Shown one piece after another: positions 47,202-60,780 of a stretch of 64,000 nucleotides of DNA. Position 1 is the stretch's first letter. Each line of letters opens with the position of its first letter. This DNA comes from Litoditis marina (Eukaryota; Nematoda; Chromadorea; Rhabditida; Rhabditidae), in the NCBI GenBank assembly GCA_964036275.1, contig OZ038433.1, forward strand, positions 53,089,902 to 53,153,901, read 5' to 3'. The position numbers and the translations under genes were made by a program. Below the pieces are notes generated by a model. The model was not told the origin of the DNA, made no database searches, and was given only the letters and a program-made list of their open reading frames with translations.

Positions 47202-48953
47202 ATCGTATCTGACAGCACTGAGCTAGGTCAGCAAAATTTAAAACCGCCGAATGTATTTAATCTATTGTTGCATGTATTGCCTTCAGCTTTGGATCTCGTT
47301 TGAACAATGATTAACGATAACTGTTTGTTTTGTTAAATGTTTTCAAGCATTCATACAGAAGAGTGTTTTTTCCCGTCGGTGTATGTATAGAGTGCACGAG
47401 TTCAATCCATTTCGTTCGAGCTTTTGCATTATTGTAGTAAGACCACATTCATGTATATAACATTTCATATTTTTCTACTCATTTCTTTCTGAACCAACAT
47501 TTATCTTGTTACGAATCCGTTTCACGATCAGGATTTTTTTGCCAAGTAGGAAGAGATGTTTTAATCTTTATACACAAACAATCAGTTCTCTTTCTCGAAC
47601 TATTTACATTTGTCGTTTTTTGGTGATTGTCGTGACAAGTACCATGACTTTCACATCTCTGAAGCAGCAGTACATCCCGTATTTATCGGGTTCAGAGAAT
47701 GATCTGATCCTGTGAGGATATTCTCAACCTGCGTCAATGCATCGTGTTCTACCCGGATTAGATCAGACCCGATTGTTTGAGAGTCACACAGAAGCCAGCT
47801 CGCAAATGAATCAGTCCCCATGTCATCACAACAGAAGTTGAAACAGCAAACTTAATGTCAAATTAAACGTGGGGCACCAAGAATTGAGTTCTGTTCGAAT
47901 TCACCGATTTCAGCAAAAAGTGAACCATACGATGTGGTGACTGAGTGTGCGGCAAAAACATTTGTTAGCACAACAGTTCACAACGTGCGTACGTGGCACG
48001 ATTACATACTTTATGCTGTAATGACCCTACTTTGTAGTTACTGTTTGCAGGCATGGAATCATATGATTTCAGATGGCATTACTTGTTTATATAGGACTAC
48101 ATGCTCATAGAAATCGACCAAACAACAATAGTAGCATGCGATCATGGTATTCAGAACAAAACAATCGTTATTTTGGTATTTGTTGTTGATAGAAGAAATG
48201 TTGATGGAAAGCGATCAAACAAAAACACGTAAAATTATTGGTATACTCGAATGTCGAACTGGACAGCTACTCAGAACATTCTTTATTGCTCGATTAAAAG
48301 GGAGTGCTGCTTTCAAGTCTTCTTCAAATATACGCTCAAACATACAGTCTGCGTGTCTCTGACCCTCTTACTCTCTTGCAGAAGCCGCTACAAAAGTAGC
48401 TGGCCAGATGCATGAGAATTGTCTGAGCGGAACAAACTTGAATGGTACCTAAACAAGTTTCTCCACACAAACTGGTTTGTTGTAGAATTTTCAATTCACG
48501 CAGAAAGTGCTTCAGTTATTTCTGCTACATGCTCGGCGATTCCAATTTAACTCCAACATTATCCCTCGAGTAGAACTATATTATTTGGTTTTAGCACGAA
48601 TTGTTCCATTTTGAAGATAGCTGTCACAAGTAAGTATAAAATGATTTATACGATTTATACCAACTCTTCCAGGTAGCATCATTGGATGACTTCATGATTG
48701 ACGGAAAGTTGTGTCAAATCTTGTTCTCCGCGGCGAAGGTTTTGTAGTTGCAAGAAACGTGAAATTATCAGAAAATGACCTGCAACTAACATATAGTTCA
48801 CAAATTGATCAATTTGGGGTTAAATTTTCGTGAGCCCGTCTAGGGAAACATTCCTTAAGAGTTTTGCGTATCTTCTGACCACTTTTTTTTGTTATAATTG
48901 AGAATGATATGACTTGTTTCTCCCAATAACATCAAAACTGAATGGTTCGCTAC

Positions 48954-49105
48954 CTGTGTCTTAAAACATGTTTTCCCAACTCTAATGAGATTTTCAGAAT
49001 CGAAAAACCCACCAACAAGTGACAAAATGTCGATCCAGTGATGTAGGTAGTCGATATTTTTCTTCATTCGAGAATCCAGTTGATTGAGAATACACATGAA
49101 TCTTG
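48954..49105 (-). pseudogene. Membrane-protein exon, inverted copy in unit B
   Basis: Bordered by a good acceptor (TTTTCTCACAG) and donor (CACAG then GTAGCG), this 152-base stretch is fully open and reads through HHWIDILSLVGGFF and ENLIRVGKTCFKTQ. It resembles the second half of the exon at 62159-62356 (HW followed by a membrane span, then a phase-0 donor). It is the best kept of the array copies of this exon but lies inverted relative to the others, and no partner exons are seen nearby. Unit A has lost most of it (29200-29260). It is most likely a stray duplicate; expression cannot be excluded. Confidence 0.35.
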
Positions 49106-52100
49106 CTGTGAGAAAATATGTATATAATAACAGGAACACTCACTCTAGCAAAAAATAGCATTGTCCTGCCACAGTTGGAGTGAATTAGATTAATTGTAAA
49201 TCGGGAACAAGAAACGTCACAAAGCTGGTGTTCTCTGTTCCGTGAAGCAAACCCAACAATTATATATTTTCCATATTATGAGGAATCGCGTTTTGACTAA
49301 CCGGTGGATATGCACAATATTGTTGTAATTCTCATGAGATACGCCTGGACACCGTGGAAAATATAGATCTGGAATCGGTGTATTAGAATGGGAGGTTTTA
49401 ATGTTATCAGAACTATTTCTAGTCAATTCCTCATGAGAAGTTATTTTAGTTATCACGTCACAACAATTGCAAGCGTTTGCATGTTTTACTATTTGGAACT
49501 CGGTTCAAATTATGTCCTAGAGTAAACTTGAAGAACAGCAGATCGTTCGTAAGGTTACAAACTGAACGCATTTCATTGTCAAACTTCTCGTACTCTGTAT
49601 AATCTCAAAATACTTCACAGAACCGTATCTGTTGTCTTGACTGGTGCCGAATGACAAAATAATTCTTGTGCAGTAGGCAGATAATTTACCGCTCGAACCC
49701 GTTTGTTATTTCACGTTTCGTTATTCTGCTGTGCCTCAGTCTGCAAGTATCTGAGGCCGTATGTATGAAACATCCCGAACCGGCCCGGGATGTTTCATGC
49801 ACACGGCGTTTCGACCATAATCGTGTTATCACAGAGGACTATGTGGATGATGACAATTGAATGACGTCGGTTGATCGTAAATAGTCCGCGCGTTGGTTAT
49901 TTCGACACTCACTGTAGGCTGGAAATAGGTTTTACGTGCGATCGCAGCTCTAAAGAATGTAGGACTAAGAAAGAGTGGAACATCACGTAAAGGTAACGTT
50001 CGACAACAGACACAAAACACTTTGTGGACCAAGCCCTTTTATCCTCAGTGATATGTTTGACAAGCGTTAACTGCAAACGATTCTGTTCTATAACCACGTG
50101 CAGTTAAAATTGCAAGTGAAACTATAATGTGAAGAACCTTTATGGATGGTTATGTCAACCATTTGTGTTGATTTCTGGTCTCATCACTGAGATTGATAGG
50201 GGAAACATAATATTTCCCAGCTTGTAAATAAATAGGTCAGTAACCAAAACGGGTAGGGTCTAAACATCAACAATCGCACAGATCAACTCGAATGCGAATT
50301 TTTTGAATTTTCTGTTGACTTTTCCAGTATATCCAATGCTCCTACCTTTGTTCTGTAGTTTCTAGACCTTTCTAGCTGTGCCACAGCCAATTAAGGGTGG
50401 AGTTGGTTTATTGGACTTGTTTCGTCCACCGATCTGAATGTTCTAGAGAGTGTATATAACTGTTCAAACTGGTTGTCATTTCGGATTGCGTTATTCTCTG
50501 TAACAGCTGATAAGGCATTGGAAAATGCGTATCGGCAACGATTGTTCTCGCTTTTCGCAGATCAAGGTTTCACCCCTTTGCTTTATACTCAGTTTCTTTA
50601 GAATTTTGTTTGTGCTTGATAATTCCTATTCTGAATGGTATAAACTTCTCAAAGCCGACTTCAAAACAAGAGTTAAGCGTCATTAGCACCGTTTCATAAA
50701 TGGACCAGTGGGTTCTTAGGATCATGAATATTTTCCGCGGGTGTTTACACCTCTATCTCAATGCTTGTTTTGCTCTGACTGCGTCTTGAATCTGAAAATA
50801 GGACGTTTGTATCAACAAAGTTCAACTCAACGGATTTCAACATTAGCAATTTTCATTTAGTGTAGTGTTATAAAACTTTTAAATTAGGATCTTTGAAAAA
50901 CAGCCACGTTACTGTGTCCGTATCACGACATGTTAGATCTTGTCATCTTCTATTTTTGCCAACCAAAATGCGTAGAAACGCTGTTAATTTTTGAATGTGT
51001 TCTTATTGTTAATTCAAGTTCCGGGTGAGTTTATTATTAGTTAGCGTCATTCATGTTTCAACGATAATGAGTGGTGATCGGGAACTACAATATATAAATA
51101 CTCATTTTCGCCGATTGCGTCTCAACTTGTTGTTGGCTTCAATTTCGTCGGGAAGTGGTAGCTGTTTTACGATTAATTTCTCCTACGCAATACACCCACA
51201 TTGACCATATACCGACATTTATACGTAAAACACGTGAAAACATAATTCAGAATCTTTCAAAGATAAAGACATATTTTAAGTTTTTGTAACGTATTGAATA
51301 TCGATTAACTTCCAGAACACAGATTAGTTTTTACACCAGTGTTCAAGCTCTCGCTATTTGTTTGTCTCGCTATTTGTAATTTCGCTTGAAGCATTATATT
51401 CTAGTTATGAATGGAATGTTGAAAAACTGAAAATGTATTGATAACAGTGAAGGGAGGATTCTAGAATCTGTGCAAGTTGTTCATTCAGAAAAACCTTGCG
51501 TTCCTTCCGAGAATTTTCTAGAATAATATCTTTCTTTCTTGAAAAAAAAGAAGACAACTTGAAATCCTCTCAAGAATTTTCCTGGATAAAATCTCTTCCT
51601 TGATTATATAAGCGGCTAAGAACATTTGCGTATTATTGCCACGTGTTCAAAGCTGGATTCAGACGATTTGATGGTGGATTACATGACAAATTCAGCTCAT
51701 CGAAGTTTTTTTAATGAGACTCTATCATTGAGCAGACTTTCCGTTCCATTATTTTGATTGGATGACTTGTTCTAGTTGAGATAAGCAGGTTATGATACTG
51801 TCTGGGCTCTACGTCTTTGAGAGTAACTTCACACGTGTCTTCAAACTTGATTTCTGATGCATATAGGGACCCAAATGTGGGGATTCAGTCACCTTACTAT
51901 ACATATACAATGTATATGAATGACTTGTAGAGAAAAGCAGGATATTATACATATACATATCGAGAATAGATGATTACTGATCATTGAGCTGTGATCAACC
52001 ACAAAACAGGATTTTTGATAGATGTATTTTATCTTTCTTATTGGAACGTTTGACAAAGGGTTCAAATAGATGATAAATTGAGCGTAAATTTACGCTTTTT

Positions 52101-53557
52101 CTGTAAAATGCTGAAATAAGTATTTTGTTGATCTCCGGTGTGATACAGCATTATAGTTCAGAGTTTTCTGAGCACTACCTTTATCGAGAACGATATTTTT
52201 CTTTATGAGTTTCTCAGGCTGTCATCGTGCTATCGCCAATTGGCAGTGAGCCAAGGTTCAAAAGTCGTTCTTTCTTCAGCGCGGTAGTGCAAACGACCGC
52301 ATTTTTCTCTGAATGTATGGGGTGACGCGATTGCGAAGACATGACGAAATCTGGCAACGGTTTGTACAGGGCGACAAATATTGGTCAATTATATAGTGAC
52401 CGCGAAACATTTGCACGAACTAGTGGTTTTCGTGTTAAAATAGCACACTAGGCTGGGAACAGTTGGTTTAAGTTGGGTTCAAATAGCCATAGGTAACGAG
52501 AATTTTTCGCCCACGTTTCCAACCTAAACAGGAGCAATGGTAGATCTCAAACTTACCGATTAGAAATGTGCAGCTATCTTCGCTGAACCGGGACCAGGCC
52601 TGAAATTCGAGTGAACATTTCATTTCGAATGTTCTTCTCTCGAAACTTGTGAGCAAAAACTTGAACTTGAGAAAAACTTGAACTTGAACTGGAACTTGAG
52701 CAAAAACTGCCGTAACACGGTGCTCATCCCAGTGTCTTAACAACAATGATCAAATATATTTTTGTCTCATGTATGATGTGGTGCTGTTAATGAAAAAATA
52801 AGCAGCACTTGTCATGCAATCTATCATCAATCCACTATCAAATCGTACTTAATCTTGAGCTAAACACGTGTCATCTAGTTCTTTATAAAAAATTTTTGTT
52901 AACGTCCATAAAACAACTTTATTGAAAACTATTCTCAAACACCAATATACACTACCTATGAGACATTGCACTGCGCTATACGCAAAGTATCGCTCTTTGA
53001 AGCTGAATTGATTCAATTCGTTCAGTAACTTATTTTAATACCATTGGAATTCATAAAAAATTTTCTCTATACGACAAACTTTTCTTTCTCTTTGCAAACA
53101 GTTTATCAAAGTTTTCTTTCAATTCGATACAAAGTACACAATAAACACGGGTAGCGTGATTTGGTGAATCACCTGAATGTTTAACATTGGTGGTATTTTG
53201 CGGCCTTATCAGTCATTTTTGCACCACATAGTTAAGATTAAGATAAGGTTAACTATATTGAATAATATGAGACAAGATAAGAAAACTAAACTACAATTTG
53301 GCGAAACTACAAATCGTTTAAAGTCGATAAAGCTCGGGTGCCAAGTGATTATTTTGAAATGGCCATGCTCCCAGAGACTGATGGTAACATTCATGCAGCA
53401 AAAACAGAGAAGATAAATTACATCATAGAACCCGTGAAAACTACTATAAAATGAGACAATAGGTCACTTTCTTTGAAAAAAAAGTTGCCAAAATCACTAA
53501 GTAGTGAAGCATCGACTATTTTTCTTATTATACTCCCCTCTCTTTTCTTTTCTCTCT

Positions 53558-53632
53558 TCCTCTTCATCTATTTCTCTCTCTGACTCTCCATCTCTCCATC
53601 TCTCCCCCTCTCTCTCTCTCTCATTCTCTCTC
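53558..53632. repeat. Degenerate CT-rich tract (unit C)
   Basis: Counterpart of the CT microsatellites in A and B, with CCATCTCTCC interruptions. Confidence 0.8.
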
Positions 53633-54797
53633 TGATAAATGAACTAAAACAACGTTTCTCTTCGTTCTCAGCGACATCAATTTACAGAGATCACTATGAA
53701 CACAGGAAATTTAAATTGAGCCATTAACATCTGACGCAACACTTGACATTAGCCGTGAATACAGCCGTTTTGCACTAGCATCTTCAGAAGAAGATCTCTC
53801 TGAAGCTGACATTCCATGTGTGTTTTCCTCCGCAACAGATCTATTGTTGGTGACATTTTTGACCAAACAACATTTTTGACGTCATATGATGCAAGAAATC
53901 GTCGGGAGCGAGTGCAGTGTCTATCGAACCTGAGCAAACTCTACAGGGAAACAGAGGGTAGTGAGGTCCCTTTTTGGAGGACGAGCGTTTTTCGCACATG
54001 CGTGCTTGAGGCTGCAGAATGAAACCAGAGTACAACAACTTTTGCAACAATGTCAAGTTCAGAGCAGAGTATATTCTGACGGTCTATCTGTATAAACTCC
54101 AAATATGGTCTGAGTAAATCTATCCGGTGGGAACAAACCTGTAGTTTGGTCTGATCAAACAGCGAAGATTCGAAATAACAGTTGGAAACGAGATGAGTAA
54201 ACTACAAAGTCAGTGTAGAGGATAACACGTGGTGTTTTGACCTGCCCTCGCCTGGACGATCCCTGAAACACGCGCCCAAATCTTCGAATCAAACTCCAGC
54301 TTCCCTTCTCCAGCTGTTTCAGTTAAAGATATGTGTCCTTGTTAAATTACAGTTAGTGTCGCCTAATTCTCTGCGAACTGAGGTTTTCCAGTTCCTCTCC
54401 ATTTCCTTATTTCTTCTCAGATAGTAGTTAAGGATTGTAATTATTAATTTCATATAGTGTTCGCAAATCTTCTTCTTCCACTCATTTGTTGCAGACAATG
54501 GAATTTGAGTGGGACAGATCAGCTTCAAATCTTCGCTTTTTAACAAATATGATGTTTGGTAAGCTGGATCAGCAAAGTTGTCTGGAATATTAAAGACTCC
54601 CTCAAATCTCAGATTATCCTTGAACATTTTACTGTGTTCAAATTAGTTTTCTAATCTTTCACGAAAAGTATCCAAATTACACGGGGATCGAGTCTATTCC
54701 CAGCTCGGAGAACGAAAACGCCATTCAAATTCCGTTTTGAGGGAGCTTAATTGAAGACAAAAGCACAGCGTTCGCGATAAGAAACAGACAGTTCGAT

Positions 54798-54798
54798 T

Positions 54799-54886
<88 letters not shown>

Positions 54887-54898
54887 TCTCACTCTCTC
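54798..54898. repeat. (CT)n microsatellite (unit C only)
   Basis: Nearly pure CT. Units A and B have no such tract at this place; it coincides with the loss of the first internal duplicate in C. Confidence 0.9.
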
Positions 54899-55274
54899 TA
54901 GTTTTGACAGTGAAGTGCAAACTTTGACAGTCATTAGCTAAAGAAAATTGGAATTGTTTCAGAAAAGAACAAAGTCTACTGTGTTTATAAAGGAGAAAAC
55001 CCCCCAAACGACCATCACTTGAATGCTGCGGCACACGAGTATATATGCGCTCCAATTATCTCAAGTGATTGCATTAATCTGATCATTTCGAGAGCTGTGT
55101 AATTGAAACTAGATCTGATTTGGGGCTTAACCGGTGAAACTTCTTGATTTTGCTCTTCGATCAGCTTTTAAAGTCGTTCCATTCTTAGCTGAATGACTGG
55201 GAATGGATTGATATTGTCAGCGACAGAGTAGACGTAGTATACGACCTATCGTAGTTATCTGCGTTCCGTTGCGG

Positions 55275-55560
55275 TGGTCAGAGGTGGATGGAGAAAGAGA
55301 AATAGAGAGAGAGGGGGGAGGGGGGGAGAACTACAGACAGGGAGATACAGAGAAAGGCAAAAAAGACTGAAATTAAGCGAGAGAGCAAAAGAAAGAAGGC
55401 AAGAATAAAATGGGAGAGAGATGGGGAGAGAGAGAGAGAGAGGGAGAGAAAGAGAAAGAGAAAGAGAAAGAGAAAGAGAAAGAGAAAGAGAAAGAGAAAG
55501 AGAAAGAGAAAGAGAAAGAGAAAGAGAAAGAGAAAGAGAAAGAGATAGAATGAGAGATAT
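55275..55560. repeat. GA-rich tract with (GAGAAA)n core
   Basis: The core (about 55446-55546) is roughly 17 uninterrupted GAGAAA hexamers within a 285-base purine tract. It corresponds to the GA tracts of A and B but is far more regular. Long polypurine tracts can form triplex DNA. Confidence 0.9.
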
Positions 55561-57919
55561 GAAAAAACGACCGGAAAAGAAAAAGAAAAGAGGAAAGAGG
55601 GAGAACAGAAACGACCAAACTCCTGTTACCAACAACTATAGTGAAGATAGATGCGTCGCTCACGCACGTCACAACATCATATGTATTATATTCCGAGTGT
55701 GCATTTATGAAGATATCTGGAGGGCAGTCAAGGAACACCATTCGTAATGATTTGAAGTCATCTAATAAATATTGTACCCTGAACCCACGTGTGGCTGACA
55801 GTTCATTGGTCTTTGCAACACATTTGAGTAATATGTGGAAATAGTAGTCGCGGGGATGTTTTGAATGTCTCATTCGGTCAATATTAGTCAATGCACGTCA
55901 AATTCGGAGTGATAGCGGTCAAATGACTCACAAAGGGTATAAAGAGCGACCAGTAGGAAGTTTGGACTTCAAAAGTCCAAGTACAATTGAGACTAGACTG
56001 CAACTATGTAGACTTTTCTTGAGTTGGCGAAGTGTAACACCCAAAGACACTAGAGTGTGATAATATCACATTATGTGATATCACATTATATTATCCGGGT
56101 TGAAATGACTTCAACTGTGTGTTCTGTGTCACGAAGATTTGATCAACCAGTTTTTACAAGTATCTTCTTGAAGCCACAATATCTCGGAATCGAATAGTTT
56201 CTCGATCAACAAGTGTCTATCTTAAAGATTTAAGTCGACGAGAAGATCTTTGTTGTTGTATCTACGTTTTCATGCAAAACTACGCGAATGTGTGGGTTTC
56301 GGCAAAACGATTTACAGATTGCACTTTCCGTAATCTGTAAACTTTGGTTCAGTCCATGCATACGCCAGACTTCATTCTAAATCTATAGATTGAAGGCGTA
56401 AGTGCCGCAAATTGTGATTATTTTGTTGATGGCGTAATAAACTCTTCTTGTGGGTGTAAATAATTCCTCAAATGGTTGTGACATTTCAATTGCAGCGAAA
56501 TCACAACGGCTTAGGCCGCTTAAACATCCGATTCGGAAATCCATTAGAGACTGATTAAAACTCAAATCGGAGTGCGAGATTTAGATTAGAATGGACAAAA
56601 CACAACTTGACATTTGCGGTCCAGACTTATCGGTCGTCAGAAAGGGGTTTCGTACAGTCAGTTACTTGAATGCGTCACAGGACGTATTTATAACAACTTA
56701 GCTTTGAACGCGATCGCGGTGCATGGGTGCAAGAACGACGAACCCTATATAGAATTTATATAGGGTTCGCTCTTTTCTGAAAAGCAAGCCAATACGGTGT
56801 GTTCCTTTCCATGTTGCTCCTCTCTGAGTTTAAACTACAACTCTAATGTGGTTCCCTATACTCTTCATATTTGATTCAATAAACAAGATAAACAATAAAG
56901 ACTACAGCAATCCGAAGTTCATTGACGACAGTACATGGAGTAAACAGTTCGGCGCGACCAACAGGAAAATCGCTGTTCACCCCGAAATCACGCATCAGCA
57001 AATACAAGGATCCAAGCGATCCAGTGCTATGGTACGTGGACGTTCACGTCCTCTGGCTCCATTCACGTGATTGGCAAATGCCAATGTCTACGAACGAAAA
57101 CCATACTGGAAAGGTCACTCAACAGAATAATTTGAGAAGAACGTGTTTAAAATATCTCAGAATAGTTTACTCTAGTGTCTGTGTATGTTGAAGTATTATT
57201 GTGAGAAGTTGTACCATATTTTGAACTTCGAGTATTTTTATCGGTTTGCTTTTGCTTGTATTTAAGACTTGCGCGTAAATTTCATAGCTATACGATCTTA
57301 GCAAACTTCCAAGCAAACTTCCAAGCATGAGTGTGGTTTTCACGTGCACTGGATTTTCTCCGTACAACGTGCGTAGATATGACTTAAGGAGCTGATCCTA
57401 GAGTATCTTGAGAGAAGAATACATCCTCATTTCAATGTTATTCACGAGTAACCTCGGAAAACAACATTCAGGCTGTCATCAATCGTGACATACTAGGAAA
57501 ACTTGGAGCGTTTTAATGATTCAGGGATATACGACGTAAGTAGAGACAGAAAATTAGAGGCAGACAAAATGTTGCACAAAGGTGGGGGTTTCAGAAAATC
57601 GGTTCAATTCCCTACATCACCTTCGGTTCTCCATTGTGTTTCGAAATGTCGATATTTTAAACGGTCCATGAAGCTTGAACCGTTTTCTCCGTTTTGCGCA
57701 CGTTTAGAATCAAGGCAATGATTCACGCGTTCTATTTAGTTGGAACTTTTCACTTAGACTGTTTTCGGTGTTTCCATTTTTTATTTCCAGTACTCAGTTG
57801 TCAGCGGTCAGCTTTCGGCTCTTCCTACAATGGTTGCTTCCTCCATGGAACACATTTAAAGCTGGTGATAAACTGGAATCTCTCTTCATGCTTAACTCCG
57901 GACATATCTATAGTTCACA

Positions 57920-58132
57920 CCATTCCTACTGAGACTCCTACAGTAACCTTACAATCTTTCCAAAGGCTGTTGTGAAGCTTAAAACGTAGTTCATGGAAAA
58001 TGCTCTTGTATATTCACTCTACGTGAGAAGGAGAAGGAGGTACTAAAATCCTCAACTTCTCCTATCAGAAGTAAGTGAGCAAAACGACTTGGAAGTTTCG
58101 AAATCCTACTGTAGGAGTCTCAGTAGGAATGG
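57920..58132. mobile_element. 213-bp element with perfect 26-bp inverted ends
   Basis: 57920-57945 and 58107-58132 are exact reverse complements, starting CCATTCCTACTGAGACTCC. The 161-base interior is non-coding. Neither unit A nor B has it. No clear target duplication is visible. This is typical of a MITE. Confidence 0.75.
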
Positions 58133-59059
58133 AAAAGACTATACGCTTGATGCCGAAAATGTGTAACTGTAATATGGTTTGGTATACTGTATCCAGTTAC
58201 AAACGAATGTTATATGTCGTCCACGCCTTTTAACAGTGGAAACCTAGCACGGGTTACTTCATTCAAACGATTGATCTTATCATAAAACGACGTTCCCAGA
58301 CCTGAGTTCTGTATTACTTCCAGTTTAGATGTGATGCGAATGTCAGCTTTTTGTGAAGTGAGTAGCTAACCTGGATCTTCGCGATCTGATTGACTGATTA
58401 ACGGTCTGACATTTGAGAGTTTCAATCAAAATGAAAAATAAGGTTTCCAGTAGGCTGGAAATTTGATAAACTCCCGAGGCTCGGTATCTAATATGAGTGA
58501 AGTAAAATCCTGTTTTTATTGCGTTTTGCAAAGCGAAAAAAAGGTAACAAGTTGGGTTAGTGAAGGACAACTTGATCATTATGCTGTGTCTGTTAGTCAC
58601 TTTGCTGAATCTTCCCGATATACGTTGTTTCTTTTTCTAAAACATGTACGTCTAATCTTTCTGAGCTACCTGTCACAGTAGTCTGATGCGCTTAGAAAAT
58701 AAGCCATGAAAAACATGAAGAAATATTCCCATCGACACGTTTTTAGTCATAGTGAGATCGGTCACAGCGAGAATCCACGTTTTCCTAATCGCGCTCTTAT
58801 TTTGGTCTGACACGATTATACACGTGCACTGATGACACTGCTAGTAGTGCTTAGATGATTGTAGTATTAAACCATACTGCAGAGTACATAAATATTTAAG
58901 GATTAAAGTGTTGAGAGGTAAATTTTGGGAATCAGTAAAACAGTGAATCATGTCCGCGCGTGAGTACTGAAACTGAATAGGAACAGTGCACAGCGAGGGA
59001 ACTATTACTCCGACTCTGGATTGAACTGAACTATTTGGTCGAAAACCTAATCAACATGT

Positions 59060-59155
59060 ACAGCATAGCTACTTAACACTATTGTAAAATTAAATACTTC
59101 TAGTATTTTACTCATTATATTCTATTATATCCTAACTTTTCCTTTCTTTTTAATG
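59060..59155. mobile_element. 96-bp AT-rich insertion in unit C
   Basis: Units A and B read AACATSTGTTAG continuously. C has about 96 extra AT-rich bases here, flanked by ATGT on both sides. Nature unknown. Confidence 0.4.
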
Positions 59156-60607
59156 TGTTAGGGCTTGCATCAATTTTCATATCTCGCACTACTACTACCA
59201 TTTGATTCTCAGGCCTGGTTGCTGATCATTTCTTAGCAATAAATGTTTCAATTCCGATTCCGATCTATTCCCCGAACACTAAGAATTGGAAATTTAATTC
59301 TTTCCGTTTGAATTCCATTCTTCAGTTTCCGTTCCGACTGTCATCTCAAATGGATTCTGAATCTGAGCGTCGACTGCATTTCTACACCAGATCCCATTTT
59401 TCGATCGAAAATTTGAGTAAGAAGAATGAGATTGTTAAAAAACTTTGTATTCTTCTGTTTTGTCATGAAGTATGGTAACGTCAATTGTCCCGCTTTTCTC
59501 ATACAAATTTGCACATACTTGTTATTGTAACAAGATTATTCCATAAGTGGTACAAAAAACCCTTTGCAGATGTTAGAACCTTTTTATTGAAAACGTGTCT
59601 GTAAATAGGAAAATAAACGCTAGTAGATTGTTTCATTGGTTCTGTTTTTGGGATGAATTTTTCGAATGGAAAAAGAAACGGCATAACAGGTCATTCAGAA
59701 TCGTAATAATTCACAAGTTTTAGTGTGCACATTTAACGAACAATATTTCATTGTTATGTGAATGTGCTCAGTAAAAGATGAATTCAAAAATCATTTCGAC
59801 CCTGATTCAAGACGATTTTTTTTCTGACGTCCTAGTGACACAATATATTTTGTTCAATTAAATAACCTAATTTTTCAGTGCTTGAGATAACTACTGTGAG
59901 ATCGTCATGGTTGACATCGTCATGGAGTGTGAACATAACTGTTATCTACAAGGGTGTCAGTAAACGACTCCGTGTTAAACAAGTACGGCGGTTGGTAACC
60001 ACACTGCGACGGTTGATCATGCAGTTTACGAATGCGGCGGTTGGTGACCACCAACTAAGAGAGACAACCAAGGATGGAGGTTACCAACAGCGGTAGACAC
60101 TGAGCCATCTAATTTTTTCAGACATTTTTGCAGGAACACGTTTTTCCGGATGTATTGTGCGCTGTAGTTGATAAGTCCAACGAATTGAACAGCTCATAAC
60201 GAATTAGCTAATTACTGGCTAATTCGGCAATATCCAGTCTGAGCTGCACTCACGCTTTCTTAAATGAATCAATACTTAACAAATAATATTATCAAGTGCA
60301 CAAATCGCCTTTTTGATGCACTATTCATAACACGATTAGTGTTATCAAATAATATTAATAGTAATTCAATTTCGGATATTGATATGACAAAACACTCTGA
60401 ACAAGTGCTAGTTCTCATCCCGACTCCGAAAAGAATAGGAGTGGGGGGGGGGTGACCTAGGTAAAATTCCTATTTCGTGAACAGGATGAACCTGAAATAT
60501 AGAGCCCGGCCACGTAGGAATAAAAAATGCTATTTACTAACCCTTTGTCTCACAAAAACAACACTGAGTTGCGAATGAACCGCATATCACCGGAAGAGAA
60601 AGCCAAA

Positions 60608-60780
60608 CTGAGCACGTATGCTAGAAGATCCCGGCACCTTCATCCCATCCTGCGTCTCCTCAAACATACGTTTTTTCTCTCTTACATCCCGCCGGGATGT
60701 AAGAGACAAGAAATAGTGAGGCAGAACGAGAGACGCAGGATGGGTTGAAGGTGCCGTGATCTTCTAGCATAGGTACTCAG
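60608..60780. mobile_element. Fold-back MITE, family 2 (second full copy)
   Basis: The ends read CTGAGCACGTATGCTAGAAG and the complement of CTGAGTACCTATGCTAGAAG. The centre is CTCTTACATCCCG / CGGGATGTAAGAG, as at 23350-23519. The 173-base element folds into one long hairpin. Confidence 0.75.

Larger units (their letters stand above)
29911..49807. repeat. Tandem array unit B (19.9 kb)
   Basis: Collinear with unit A. It is longer because of the 2.6-kb retroelement at 44606-47198 and because A suffered deletions near 24775 and 27222. It lacks A's private insertions and has itself lost about 0.25 kb relative to A near 40750. Apart from the reverse transcriptase, open frames are short and mostly the decayed counterparts of those in A. 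Confidence 0.9.

Noticed and set aside
55255..55891. Minus-strand frames of 126 and 172 codons rich in Ser, Leu and Phe (and the similar frames at 9239-9576, 17797-18127, 35547-35919 and 54725-54934)
   Set aside because: They are translations of GA/CT microsatellites, open in several frames at once.
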